DNA of 64,000 bases from Euptelea pleiosperma (lineage: Eukaryota > Streptophyta > Magnoliopsida > Ranunculales > Eupteleaceae), in assembly GCA_035048495.1 (NCBI GenBank), contig CM068553.1:16431190-16495189 (forward strand), given 5' to 3'. Each line of letters begins with the position of its first letter. The stretch's first letter is position 1. The notes under the pieces were generated by a model. That model searched no databases. It was not told where the DNA came from and saw only the letters and a program-made list of their open reading frames with translations. Made by a program: the position numbers and the translations under genes. Below, piece after piece: positions 30,811 to 43,091 of the stretch.

Positions 30811-32346
30811 ACGTTAATGGATAAAGGAGCTGGGGAGACCGGAGGTGCACTTGCAGCCTTGCAGATCTGAGAATGAGATGGAGGACCACCCCCCCCTAGC
30901 AAGATCGCCGGTTTGCAGGCGGCAAGGGATGAATCCACGGTGGTTCAAGAGGGTGGTGATGGCTTCTAACGGTAGAGGCTAAGAGGGGTGGTGCGTGAGG
31001 AGCTCGCCGGTGGTAGCATGTGGAAGAAGATGGAGGGGCCAGTAACTTGAGGGCGAACCAGGTGCTTGGGCGACGACTGTGCAGCAATATCAAGAAGAAG
31101 AAGAACGAGGAGGAGAAGAAGGAGAAGGTGGGGGAGCCGACGAACCAGTCCGGTGGTGGCTCGCCGGAGATGAAGGAACAAGGAGAAGAAGAAGAAAGAG
31201 AAATGGGAGAGAAGAGAAAAAAGAGCAGGATCTTTTTTTGGGGAGAGAAAGGAGGGGATTAGAGGAGGATTAGGGTTTGGAAATTAGGGTTCGTCCCCCT
31301 CCTTCCCCCTTTTAAAGCTTCCCTATTTCCTTTAATGGAAATAGGGGGTTTTTGAAAATAAAAAAAATAAGAAAAATATTTTTTTTTTTTTTTTTTTAAG
31401 TAAAACACTACTTTTTTATGGGGAATCTCCCCAATTAGTGGACCCCCCATTTAATTAAAATTATTTTGAAATTCGCGGGGTCCACTAACTGGTCGGACAG
31501 CGGGTCGATGAAGATGGGCCCGGCTACTGGCCCGCATGGATTGATGATGTCTATCGTCTCACAAGATGATGTGACAGACAGTCTGATGGTGATCGGATGG
31601 ATGGTGACTTGATTGGGACCCAGATTAGTAGATCGATGGATTTAGAGAGATCCAACGGTCCGATTGAAGATCCAACGGTCAGAAAGCTAAGAGAGATGAG
31701 ATAGAGCTGATGGGCAGGAGTTCTGGGGTTAGGTCAGTAGATTCGAGGACCGAGAGATGAAGAGAGAGAGAGAATAAGGAGAGATGAGAGAGAAAGTATC
31801 AGAAAATAGAGATAAAAGCACTGGCGGAGGGTCTGGAACCCTGGTCTTCACTGTGACCATCCTCACGCTTCTCCAGTAGAGTCGACTATCATTCTTTGCT
31901 GACTCATGTGGCTTTAAACGCTTTGGTCCGTCTCTTGGTCATTGGCTCTCCTACTCTCTTCGTTCTTTGGGCCGGCTTTTTGGTCCTCTTATTCGGCCCA
32001 TATTTGGCCCATATCTTCTAGTCATAGCATGTGGGCTCTTTAAGCTTTGATAATGGGCTTTTCTAATCGATGTGGGCTTGCAAGTCTCAAGAATTATCCC
32101 ATCGGGGTTTCCTGCGACAGAAGAGGCGCGTAATGAGGCTCTATCAGAATGACTTCATGTCTAGACTTTCGAAAATGTGTTTAATGCATGCAAATATATC
32201 ATTTCGTCCAGAAAAGTGTGTTCTACGCAACAAAAGATACTCTTACGTAGAAAAGTAGATAAATAGAGTATTTTAACGTGGGAGAATGCAATAACGCTAA
32301 AAGGATAATTGCTTAAAATAAGCACTTTTGAGCGAATATCAAATAT

Positions 32347-33258
32347 ATACACTCAGTCAATCAATCGACAATCCACTTGATCCAATGTGAATCTACCTAA
32401 ACAACTCAAGTTAAGAATCCCTCCAAACTCTAATCGAAAATACATTCAATCCCAACGGGAATTTACTCGAATATATTTGCTTAGGAATTTAGCCAACAAT
32501 GGAAATCTACATAATGAGTCTACTCAAGAATCCTCTCGCTTTAACTCTCCCTCAATAATGGATTTATAATTAATAAAAACATATATTACTTAACACCTCT
32601 TAAAATAGGCTGATATTATAATGTAAATCATTAACCCTATAAAGGATTTTACTATGTATGAGACTGTGCAAGTTCCCTATTGCTTCTTTAAGATATTATT
32701 TAGCTTTGGAACTTCAAAACTCTTCTTAAGGAAACTTAGATGAGGCTTGAACAATGATGTGGCTATGTGAATGAAAATCTAGGCCGCTCTTTTTTAGATT
32801 TTACTTGATCTTTAATCAATAAAGGCTTGGGAAGATTAAGATTAGCTATTTTGGCTCTTAAGAAACTTATATATTACTTAGGAATAGTTCTCCCCTCCCC
32901 TTTTTGGTCAAAACCCTTCAATTTATAGTTGAGAAAAGTCATCTGCAATGGTCAAAATTCAACTATTGGATGCGCGGTCGACCGAGACAGGGTCAATTAA
33001 CCTGGCCATTCTAAATTCTCAGTCCCAAATCTTACATATCCATATATTTAAGTAAATGTCCAAAGCCTACATATCCGTTTAATTATAATATTTATAACGT
33101 AAATAAGGGATTACCTTCTATTTGCATTCAATAAAAATATTTCTAAAATCAAATTTCAGCAGAATCAGAGAGTGATTTTTCAGTTCAAGAACAAAGTCTA
33201 GTTTTAGGAAGTTGGTCAACGAATTGGACTTTCAAATGAAAATGCTTTTTACCAAATC
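32347..33258 (-). mobile_element. Outer Copia-type solo LTR, piece 2 of 3
   Basis: Continues the LTR interrupted at 29606 with sequence of similar style, including GCGGTCGACCGAG near 32973, the same palindromic word that forms arrays in the Copia element at 34510-43086. Interrupted at 33259 by the LINE; resumes at 48049. No gene seen. Confidence 0.55.
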
Positions 33259-33385
33259 TTTTTTTTTAAAACAATCCATCCAATCATTCATTCAAAGAAG
33301 AAACAACTCCACCTTCCTTAGTGCATAAACTAGCAAGCCAAGGGGGGCTGTCATCCGAACAAAAGACGAGGACCAACAGGTTGCC

Positions 33386-34504
33386 TTATATAGAAGCTAT
33401 AGTATCAGTAATCATATTACATTCCTTAAAAACAAAAGAGAAAGAAAGTTCAAAAAAAAGTTCAGTAAAGGCTAGAATATCAACACAGATAGCAGTCTCA
33501 TGCCATCCCAAAAAGGAATTGTAATGCTCCAGATTTTGAATCAGACCTTGTGCATCAGATTCTACTATCAAAGATCTGATCCCCTTCAAAGCCTCCTTTA
33601 CACCTCATAGGATGGCTTTGGCTTCGGCTTCTTTTGTTGAGTGTGCTTGGTCTGGGCAACCTCCTGCTAAAATAATTTTTTTAGAATCATCACGAATAAT
33701 AAACCCCAGATGAGCCTTCTCTGAGTTTGGATCCCAAGCACCATCCGAGTTCAACTTAAACCAGCCTAATGGAGGTTGAAGCCACAAATTTCCAAGTTGT
33801 GGAGTGATCTTTCTAGCCAGAATAGTAATAAAAGATGAAATGTTTCCAAGAACTTCCAAAGGGTTCCTCCTAGAATTGAAAAAGATCCAAGCATTACAAA
33901 ATAGCCACAATCGCCATAATAGAATACAACCATAAGCTGATCTGAAAATTTATGTTTCATCCTTACTAATCCCCGTAAAAACCAGTTGATAAACCTAATG
34001 CCGAGTAGTAACATTAGTGAAAAAATCAGATCTAATAGATAAGTCTAAGGCAAACCATGTCTTAGCAGCTTCCGGGCATAACAAAAAAGCATGTAAGATA
34101 TCTTCAACAAGATGAAAACATCTTGGACAGGTAGGACTAATAGCTTGAATTCTATCGTGGAGAAAAGCTTTTTTGGGGAGGATACCTCTAACAAGTTTCC
34201 AAATGAAGAGTTGACACCAATAAGGCACATGCAATTTCCAAATCACTTTCCAATGGTTAAAGGATGGTATAGGAGAAAGGTTGAGTAAAGTTGTTGGAGA
34301 TGGGATATAATTGTAAGCTAATTTAGAAGAGAAAATGCCATTAGGCTTTAAAGTCCAAAACCATATGTCTTCAAAGGAATGATTACTAAGAGTAATATCT
34401 AGAATAGTAGAAGCTTCTACTGGAGAGAAAATCTCATAGCTTAAGGATCGATTCCATGTTCTATTTGGTAAAATGATATCTGCTACCTTGTTAGCATAAC
34501 ATTC
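33386..34504 (-). pseudogene. LINE ORF2, 3' part: zf-RVT and RNase H
   Basis: Frames on the minus strand read WKLVRGILPKKAFLHDRI, CPRCFHLVEDILHAFLLC (zf-RVT zinc finger) and FKLNSDGAWDPNSEKAHLGF with GFIIRDD, the plant RVT_3 RNase H start, then IVESDAQGLIQNL. It is broken into at least three frames. Its upstream half lies beyond the nested Copia at 43092. A frameshift also occurs at the junction itself once the Copia and its duplicated AGGGG are disregarded. Confidence 0.85.
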
Positions 34505-34509
34505 AGGGG

Positions 34510-36019
34510 TGTAATTTCCCTTTTAATTACCACGTTAAGTTCTACAGGGGGTGAATAGAACACTTTTAATTTCTCTGCAAATTCTATATGAATTTAAAAA
34601 TTAATGATCACACAAGGCGGAAAAGGCTCAAGCAATTAAAATATGAATCATCCACAGAACATAGATATGGGAAGACGTGAGATAAAATATGCAAACATTC
34701 ACAATCACCCGAGACTCGAATTTATAGTGGTTCGGCAACTCTACACCTACGTCCACTGTCCAATACTCAACACGAGTAATATTATATTATCTCAATCATG
34801 CATTATAACATATTCAATTGAAATAAATAATTCACTAACTAAGTTATCACTTAATTTTAATCTAACGAAAATCACTTCTCGCTCACCTAGAGAGTCAGCC
34901 TAGGTTAGTAGTCTATTTAGATAAATTCTTTTCTTATAGATCTACAATCCTTAACTCAGTTAGATGAGTCATCACCCATCCACCAATCACAAAATATTCA
35001 ATGTTCATAAATTTTGAATTCTATCAAAAAGGTATTTGATCGTAGAAACACTTACCTTTCGATGAATACAATCAAACAAAAAATCCTTTGGAGAAGAATT
35101 CGTCTAAAAGACACTCTGCCAAGAGTAATCCTCTTCTTGAAAGAAGATGCTTGCAGAATAACAATAGCTAATAGTCTCTTCAAACATTTAGAGCCTTCAC
35201 AAGGAATACACAGCTTTGCTTTAGTGAAGCTCTCACAAATTCCAGATCTCTAGACTCAGAGAATGATAATCAAAAGAATATAAAATTAGAGATCTTTTGA
35301 TTGGGCTAATTCTAATGAGGGGAGAGGACTCTTATTTATAAGCAAGTCTCCCATCAATAGAACCGAACCTAATATAGCCGTTGGAAGGGCCAAAGTGCGC
35401 TTAAAATCGCAGAAGAGATTTAGTCAAAATGAGATCCAAAATGAGTGGGGTCGACCAAACCTTTTAGTTGGTCGCCCGTTCAGGCCAGCAATAGTTTTTT
35501 CGAACCGGAGAGTTTGGGTCGGCCGCACCTTTTTGGCCGGTTGATCGGACATCCAGCCTCCCCCTCAAAAAGGTCGGTCGGCTGGACTTCTTAGTCCAGC
35601 ACCGAACAATACTAATTTTTAAGTATTTTTCTTTTTCACACGCACATGATACCTAATTATCACTGAACCATCTAGGATAAATCTTGATCTGCTGGGAACG
35701 CGCGGTGTACCCTTAGATTTACGTAAGTAATCACAACACAAGATTATTTATAGTTGAACATTCGTTGAGTGAGAACGTATTTTGATCTTTTAAATCTTCA
35801 TGCTTGAACTTGACTTTGTCTTCGGTTGAGTTGATCACTTGACGTCTTTAGTTGATCTTGAACACTTAAGTTGATTATCTTCAGCTTTAATTCTTCTTTG
35901 ATTTGTTTTGTCGAAGTCCACTTGATCTTCGACACTTCAGTCTTCAACGGATTCGTAATACAGCGATATATTTTTTCGAAGAACTAAGTATTCCTGGGAT
36001 TGACAACCGAGACTTTTCA
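34510..36019 (-). repeat. Copia 3' LTR
   Basis: 1510 bp, TG...CA ends. It aligns along its length with 41545-43086, with scattered substitutions and small indels that imply an old insertion. Contains GGTCGACC words at about 35450-35600. Confidence 0.92.
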
Positions 36020-36724
36020 ATCTCCCCATTTGTCAATGCCAGGACAAAAATAATTAGCTATTCAATTATATTACAATTTTTGCCCACCAAAAACAAATTA
36101 ATAATGATCCCCCTAAGTACAATAACTACCCAAATAAATTATCTTTGAAGGATAAAGGGGCAAGGAAGTAGCACAGTAGCTCGCGATTAGTACCAAAATT
36201 CCTATAGCAACCTATTGCTACAAAATAAACAACTTGACCAAAATAATCTTTGATAAAAACTCCTCATTAGTATATTAGTCCAATAATACCAAAAATAACC
36301 AAAAGAATCTTTGATAAAAACTTCTTATTAGTATATTAGTCCAATAATATCAAAAACGTTTTCTCAGTACATTAGTCAAATAAAACCAAAAAATAGGAAG
36401 AATCACAGATATTTTGCAACAAGTGTATCAAAGTAATCCTAATGTAATTGATTTCTCCCCATTTTTTGTCATACATTGACAAAGGGAAGAATTCCAACTT
36501 GTGATAATAAACAAAATTATGATATGGTAATCAATCATCAAGGAAAAAAAATCATAACTCAATATATCAAACTAAAGTATCATCATACTAGAAACGGTCA
36601 ACAGAATGACCAAAATACACCAACCTGTCTATCATCTCTCAACAAAGTAACATAGTATCTCACTGACAAATAGTACAGACCAATAGTATCAAATAATACA
36701 TCTCAAAAAAATTGTACTACTGAT

Positions 36725-37866
36725 CTACAATGAAAGAAAGCAAAACGTGCTCCAATCATAGTCGTCGTCCTCGTCGGCATCATCGTCATCTACATCTTCT
36801 TCTTCTTCATCTTCATCCCCATCTTCATCTTCATCTTCGTCTTCTTCGTTGTTTCCAACCGCAGAAGGCACTGGGGTCTCCTCAGGTGAAGACTCTAGAT
36901 AGTCAGGGTGCTGTGACCTAAGAAATGAAGTCATACGCTGCTGTCGTTGAGAAAATTTGTCAAACGACGTAAAAGATTGTCCAACTTGGACAAAAGACCT
37001 ACAATGGATGCAGATACAGAGGAACAGCGAGATACCGAACTCAAAGCAGAAGCAGACGCAGAAGAGTCACCAACCAACATTTTACTAAATGTAGCTTGAT
37101 TGATAGGGGAGATAGGATGCAAAGTTTTATCAAAGTCAAGAATAGGACTTTGTAATGACTCAATTTTGAAACTAGAATGCCAAAAAGGCAAAGACCGCTT
37201 GCGATTCTCAATCGCCAAATTTTTGACCATAAGATAAAAAATAACAGAAGGACTACAGATATGTGTGCCTTGAGAGACACAATACAAAATGTACTAAATA
37301 CAAGATCCGATCTCACTACGAAGTCCAGCCTTTGGGACCAAATTATAGGAGAAGATCATCCCTAACAAATGGTAAATAGGAAGTAATTCTCGAGTAGCCA
37401 AGTCAGAGTTCCAATGAACTACCTTCCCACAGATGGCTTTAGAGATAGCCTTTTTGTTCTTAAGAGGCAAGAAATGGGGAAAAATTTCTCCATTAAGTAC
37501 ACAAAGAAAACTAGTGATCTTTGAAATCAAAGATAAAGTAATTTTGAACCTTACTCCTCGGACCTCAGAATAAAGAAATGGACCTTATGGATCATGATTG
37601 TTCAGATTGCAATAAAATATTCTGACTAACTTAGGATATGCAACACCATAAATGGAAAGAAGTTTAGACCAACCTACCGAATTCAGAAGATTAGGGATTC
37701 CAGTCATGGTCACTTTCTTCTCGATTACCCCACGTTCAACAGCAACGGCTCTTTTAATGTAGTTCTTCACAAAGCTAGCCCTAGCCATGGGATTGATGAA
37801 TAAGCTAATAGGATAGGGATCACTTGAAGATGATTCACTTCTTGCTCTTTTCTTTTGTGGAGCCAT
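36725..37866 (-). pseudogene. Env-like ORF of the Copia element
   Basis: Starts at the Met of MAPQKKRARSESSSSDPYP (37866) and is interrupted by a stop after about 94 residues, then by further stops and frame changes. The ERGV...WSKLLSIYGVAYPKLVRIFYCNL block resembles the domain annotated as putative plant transposon protein in env-like ORFs of plant retroelements. The C-terminal part has a Ser-rich stretch and a long Asp/Glu run (near 36770-36845). It sits between RNase H and the 3' LTR. True envelope function is unproven for this class. Confidence 0.65.
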
Positions 37867-38039
37867 TAGAACAAAACAAAGAAATTTCACCAAAAATTTG
37901 GGTAATGGTGAGAGTAGCAATCTATAGAAAGAAATTAGAGTCGAGAGCTAGAATGTTTCTCAGAAGGGAAGGAAAGAGTTACAAGAAACTTTCTAGGGTT
38001 CTAAAGGTTTCAAATGACCCAAAATCGATTTGGAGTTAT

Positions 38040-38350
38040 TTATAACCAAGGGCGGTATACCGGACATCGGTCGACCCACCCGCGAAATGAATACTACGTT
38101 TAGGTGCGAGGCGCGGTCGACCGGTCATAATGGTAGGTCGACCGGGCATGTTTGGTCGACTAGACCTAATGTTCGGTCGGCTCGACCCCGCAAACACATT
38201 TCAAAACCCAAACATCTTTACTCCGGTCGGCCGGTCAATAACTTCGGTTGACCCGACTTCGCAAAAGAAAATTTCCAAAACCTAATCGCCACGACAATTT
38301 ATTCAGTTGGCCCGACAATTTTTTCAGTCGACCCGACTTCGTAGTTGCCA
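38040..38350. repeat. GTCGACC palindrome array upstream of the env-like ORF
   Basis: Many imperfect GGTCGACC and CGGTCGGC words at spacings of 20-50 bp, e.g. GCGGTCGACCGGTC and AGGTCGACCGGGC. The same word type occurs in both LTRs of this element (35450-35600 and 42480-42660). Confidence 0.75.
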
Positions 38351-38549
38351 ATTTTAAAAACCCAATCATCCCAAATTATCACCAATTTGCCAAACAATCA
38401 TATTTTCAATAATATTATTAATTTTTTTTACAAACAACACTAGCTAATCATTATTTGAATGATTAGACTATTAGACTAACTGAAATACTTAAGATATGAT
38501 ATTCAATATTAAGTCAAATATTTAAGTCAGTACTAACAAAAATTAATCA

Positions 38550-39840
38550 ATGGGACAAACTCCGATAGATTTTCTCAGATATTCATCTCTGGGGTTCTAG
38601 AGTGCTGTACAGGAATTTTAGAAATACAAGTTGCACTTGTGTTATCACAGAATAAATTTATAGATCCTTGATTAATTCCATAATCCAATAACATTTGTTT
38701 TATCCAAATTAACTAGGTACAACAACTGTCAGTAGTAATATATTCTACTTCAGCAGTAGACAAAGATATAGCATTCTATTTTTTTCTGTGCCAAGCTACT
38801 AAACAATTTCTAATATAGAAACACGCACTACTGGTGCTTTTACGATCATCAACATTTTCTACCCAATCGACATCTGAATAATCAATAATTTCACTGTTAG
38901 TCTCAAGAGGATATCAGAGACCGTATCTAATGGTACCACTGACATATTTAATGATTATTTTAACAGCTGAGAGATGAGATTCTTTCAAGTAAGATTGATA
39001 CCTAGAACAAGCTTCTACACTAAAGGTAATATCAGGTCTGCTAGGTTTGAGATAGAGAAGACTACCAATCATATTCCTACACAGAGTCTGATCAATTGAT
39101 TTTCAACTTAAATCTCCGGTGAGTTTAATGCTAGTGCTCATAGGAGTATGTGAAGATTTAAATGATTCTAGCCTAATTTTTTTAAGCAATTCTTTAGAAT
39201 ATTTAGATTGACAAAGAAAAATTTTATTTTCTAATTGTTTAACTTGAAGTCCTAAAAAGAAGAATTCAGTTCACTTTCCATGCTCGTATCAAATTCAAAT
39301 TTCATAGCTTGAGCAAATTCTAAAGCATGCATCTCAGTGGTTGAACCAAAGACAATATCATCAACATATATCTAGGATATCAGAATACCATTATCTCTTT
39401 TCTTAATAAACAGCGTTTTATCAACAGTTCCTCTTGTGAAACTATTTTTCAATAGAAATTGAGATAATCTTTCATCCCAAGATCTTGGTGCTTATTTCAA
39501 CCCATATAAGCAGGCTTTCTTAAGCCTATAGACATGATTACTTTTATGAAGGCCTTCAAAACCTTTAGGTTGTTCTACATAAACTTCTTCTTCCAGAAAC
39601 CCATTTAGAAAAGTACTCTTAACATCCATTTGATAGAGTTTAAATTTTAGGACACAAGCTAATGCTAAAAGAATCCTAATAGATTCTAGTATAGCCATTA
39701 GGGCAAAAGTCTGATTAAAATCAATCCATTCAACTTGAGAGTACCCTTGAGCCACTAATCTAACTTTGTTTCTAGTTATTACTCCGTTCATCAAGTTTAT
39801 TCTTATATATCCATTTAGTTCATATCACATTTTTATCCAA
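38550..39840 (-). pseudogene. Copia reverse transcriptase and RNase H, decayed
   Basis: Recognisable blocks on the minus strand: RLVAQGYSQVEWIDFNQTFA, LALACVLKFKLYQMDVKSTF with LNGFLEEEVYVEQPKGFE, and KACLYGLK, all of the Copia RVT_2 domain; then SDILLRLTVKLLIIQMSIG-type remains of the C-terminal RNase H region. Stops are frequent after 39490. Confidence 0.9.
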
Positions 39841-40309
39841 GGGTCTAGGGGTTAGAAACCAAACATCATTTCTCTTAAATTGATTTAACTATTCTTGCAT
39901 AGCATTTATCCAATGTTTATCTAAAAGAGCTTCTTTAATGTTTATTGGTTTAATCTTAGAGGTAAAGCATAAATGACTAGATATATTTTCCAACTGACTT
40001 CTAGTACGCACACCACTATCCTTGTTTTCAATAATCTCTGAATTAGGATAACCTTTAATATATTTTCATTCTCTGGGTATTTTAGGTTGTAAACATTTGT
40101 TTCACCTTTTTCAATATTTGTAGATTCTACCATCTCATCTGAATTATCACCAATTTCTGGAGATTCATCATTAATGACCACATTTACAGATTCTTCTATG
40201 GTTAAAGTTTGTATTACTTCATCTTCTTTTTCCTTCATAATTTGATATAAATTTTTTAATTCAGTCTTTAGTGAAGCATTTTCACAACACAAAATAGTTT
40301 TTTCCTTTT

Positions 40310-41470
40310 TTAAATTATCACAGGATTTACCATAATTAGGCTTTCCTTATACAAATTATTGAAAGCAATCCGAATGTTTTCTTCATTTTCATCATCACTT
40401 AAATCGGTTTCATTATCTATTTCAGCAATTTGAGAATGACAATTTTCATTAAGATTAGCAATGGTCATTAACGCTCTAACGTTTGATGATTCTCCATTAT
40501 CACTGGATGTGTTCGTTTCTATATCAGATTCATCACTATTTATGTCCCAAGCAACAGACTTTATAGCTTTAGTTTTTCCTTTCTTAACATTGTTAGGACA
40601 GTCAATAGAGATATGACCAAACCCCCTGCATTTATAACATTGTATTTCATCTTTGTTGTTCTCTCCCTTTTTGTATTTAACAAATTTCTCAAAAGGTTTC
40701 CTATTCTTTTGTGTGAAATTTTTCTTGTCTTTGTTTCTAAAAAACTTTCTGAATTTTTTAGCAAAAATGGCAACTTCATCATCAATGTTATTAGACTCAT
40801 CAGAGTTAGTTTCTTTTCTTAATTGTTTCTTAGAAATTTTTAGAGCTAATCCTTTCTTTTTAGGTGCATGAAGTTTCAGTTTAAATATTTGAATTGATCC
40901 TATTAGTTCTTCAAATTTGATTAGATCAACATTCTTACTTTCTTCAATAGTTGTAATTTTAGGATGAAACCTATCAGGTAATGATCTCATAATTTTTCTA
41001 ATAATTTTTGGTTCAGGAATAGCTTCACCAAGACCACACATGGAGTTAATTATTTAACTTAGTTTGGTGTAGTAGTCTGTGAAACTTTCATCCTCATTCA
41101 TTAATTTCAAATTGTGTTGTGAGCATTTAAAGTTTTGATAGTTTGACAGAATTCGTTCCTTCATAGGTCATCTCCAAAATGTCCCATGCTTGTTTTGAGG
41201 TTTCACAAGCAATTATTATTTTGAATTCGTCAGGAGATAAAGAACAATATATTGCATTTAATGCACAATTATTATACTAGTATGCATCTTTATCTCCCAC
41301 ACTCTATTTTTTTTTGATTTAATAGCAATGGTAGTTGATTCACCAACAGTCGTTGCTACAGTAAGGGATGTCTATCCCACTTCTACTGACTCCATTTTAG
41401 CCTTCTAATAAGCGTAATTAGTACCATTGAATAGAGGAGGTCTAGACACAGAGAATCCCTCTTGACTCAT
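40310..41470 (-). pseudogene. Copia gag with CCHC zinc knuckle
   Basis: Starts MSQEGFSVSRPPLFNGTNYA at 41470, then has a TAG where Trp is expected and more stops. A 243-codon open part (41041-40310) carries RKIMRSLPDRFHPKITTIEE and the CCHC knuckle CYKCRGFGHISIDC. It is followed by a Lys/Glu-rich coiled-coil-like stretch (to about 39942) and then directly by RT sequence. Confidence 0.9.
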
Positions 41471-41530
41471 GGTTATTCTAAGGGAACTAAGATCACACTT
41501 GGGTTGTTAAGCCCTTCACAAAGTGACATT

Positions 41531-41542
41531 TCTTTGATACCA
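41531..41542 (-). other. Copia primer-binding site
   Basis: TGGTATCAAAGA on the minus strand, two bases inside the 5' LTR; 10 of 12 match the initiator-Met site TGGTATCAGAGC. Confidence 0.75.
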
Positions 41543-41544
41543 AT

Positions 41545-43086
41545 TATAATTTTCATTTTAATTACCATGTTAAGTCCTACATGGGGGTGAATATGACACT
41601 TTTTAATTTTTCTGAAAATTCTATATTGATTTAAAAATTAATGATCACACAAGGCAGAAAAAGATCAAGCAATTAAAATATGAATCATCCACAGAACATA
41701 GATATGGGAAAGTCTGAGATAAAATATGCAAACATCAAAATCACATGAGACTCAGATTTATAGTGGTTTGGCAACTCCGCACCTACGTCCACTGTCCAAT
41801 ACTCAATACGAGTAATATTATATTATCTCAATCATGCATTACAACATATCCAATTGAAATAAATAATCCACTAACTAAGATATCACTTAGTTTTAATCTA
41901 ACAAGAATCACTTCTTGCTCACCTAGAGTTAGCCTAGGCTAGTTGTCTATTTAGAGAAATTCTTTTCTCATGGATTTACAATTCTCAACTCAATTAGATG
42001 AGTCATCACTCATCCACCAATCACAAAATATTCAATGTTCATAAATTTTGAATTCTATTAAAAAGGTATTTGATCATAGAAATACTTACATTTCGATGAA
42101 TACGATCAAATGAAAAATCCTTTGGAGAAGAATTCACCTAAGAAACACTCTGCCAAGAGTAATCCTCTTTTGGAAGAAGATGCTTGCAGAATAAAATATC
42201 TAATAGTCTCTTCAAACACTTAGAGCCTTCATAAGGAATACACAGCTTTGTTTTGATGAAGCTCTCACAAATTCCAGATCTCTAGACTCAAAGAATGATA
42301 ATCAAAGAATATAAAATTAGAGATCTTTTGATTAAGTTAATTCTTATGAGGGGAGATGACTCTTATTTATAAGCAAGCCTCCCATCAATAGAACTGAACC
42401 AAATATAGTCGTTTGAAGGGGCCAAAGTGCTCTTAAAATCGCAGAAGAAATTTAGTCAAAACGAGATCCAAAATGTGCGGGGTCGACCGCATTTCTTGAC
42501 CGGTCGACCGGACTTCGGTGGACCGAAACTTTTAGTCGGTCGCCCGCTCAGGTCAGCAACAGTTTTTTTCAAACCTGAGAGTTTGGGTCGGTCGCACCTT
42601 TTTCGCTGGTCGACCGAACATTCGATCGCCCGCTCAAAAAGGTCGGTCGGTCGGACTTCTTAATCTAGCACCGAACAATACTAATTTTTAAGTATTTTTC
42701 TTTTTCACACGCACATGATACCTAATTATCACTGAACCATCTAGGGTAAATCTTGATCCACTGGCAACGCGTAGTGTAGTATACCCTTAGATTTACGTAA
42801 GTAACCGCAACACGAGATTCTTTGTAGTTGAACATTCGTTGAGTGAGAACGTACTTTGTTCTTGTAAATCTTCATGCTTGAGCTTGACTTTGTCTTCAGT
42901 TGAGCTTGATCATTTGACTTTGTCTTCAGTTGATTTTTAACACTTCTTCAGTTTTAATTCTTCTTTGATTTGTTTTGTCGAAGTCCACTTGATCTTTGAC
43001 ACTTCAGTCTTTAGTGGATTCGTAGCATAGCAATATATATTTCCGAAGAACTAAGTATTCTTGGGATTGACAACCGAGACTTTTCA
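41545..43086 (-). repeat. Copia 5' LTR
   Basis: 1542 bp, collinear with 34510-36019. A GTCGACC-rich block at 42480-42660 falls about 430-600 bp into the LTR in the element's direction, i.e. in the presumed U3. Confidence 0.92.
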
Positions 43087-43091
43087 AGGGG

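Larger units (their letters stand above)
29606..32341. mobile_element. Nested 2.7-kb solo LTR with perfect TSD
   Basis: Begins TGAAAGTAGGTATTTTCC, ends GAGCGAATATCA, and AATAT flanks both sides (29601-29605 and 32342-32346). The long, non-coding body has GAGAGA-rich and CCGGAG-rich parts, a GAA microsatellite and two strong hairpins. TG...CA ends with a 5-bp duplication and no internal genes fit a solo LTR; the length suggests a Gypsy-type parent (inference). The longer open frames near 30269-30938 lie inside it and look incidental. Confidence 0.78.
34510..43086 (-). mobile_element. Copia retrotransposon with env-like ORF, nested in the LINE
   Basis: AGGGG flanks both sides (34505-34509 and 43087-43091). 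LTRs are 34510-36019 and 41545-43086, TG...CA in the left copy and TA-mutated in the right. Reading the minus strand: 5' LTR, primer-binding site, gag, reverse transcriptase/RNase H, an env-like ORF, a purine tract (AAATGGGGAGAT), 3' LTR. Protease and integrase are missing between gag and RT. All reading frames are broken. The order, with an extra ORF after RNase H and long LTRs, resembles Sirevirus-type Copia elements. Confidence 0.93.

Noticed and set aside
30269..30938. Overlapping minus-strand frames of 142 and 196 codons, rich in Pro, Ser and Leu
   Set aside because: They lie inside the solo LTR (29606-32341); Ser runs are encoded by the GAA microsatellite. No conserved domain.
36730..36921. 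His/Leu-rich plus-strand frame
   Set aside because: Antisense to the Asp/Glu run of the Copia env-like ORF.
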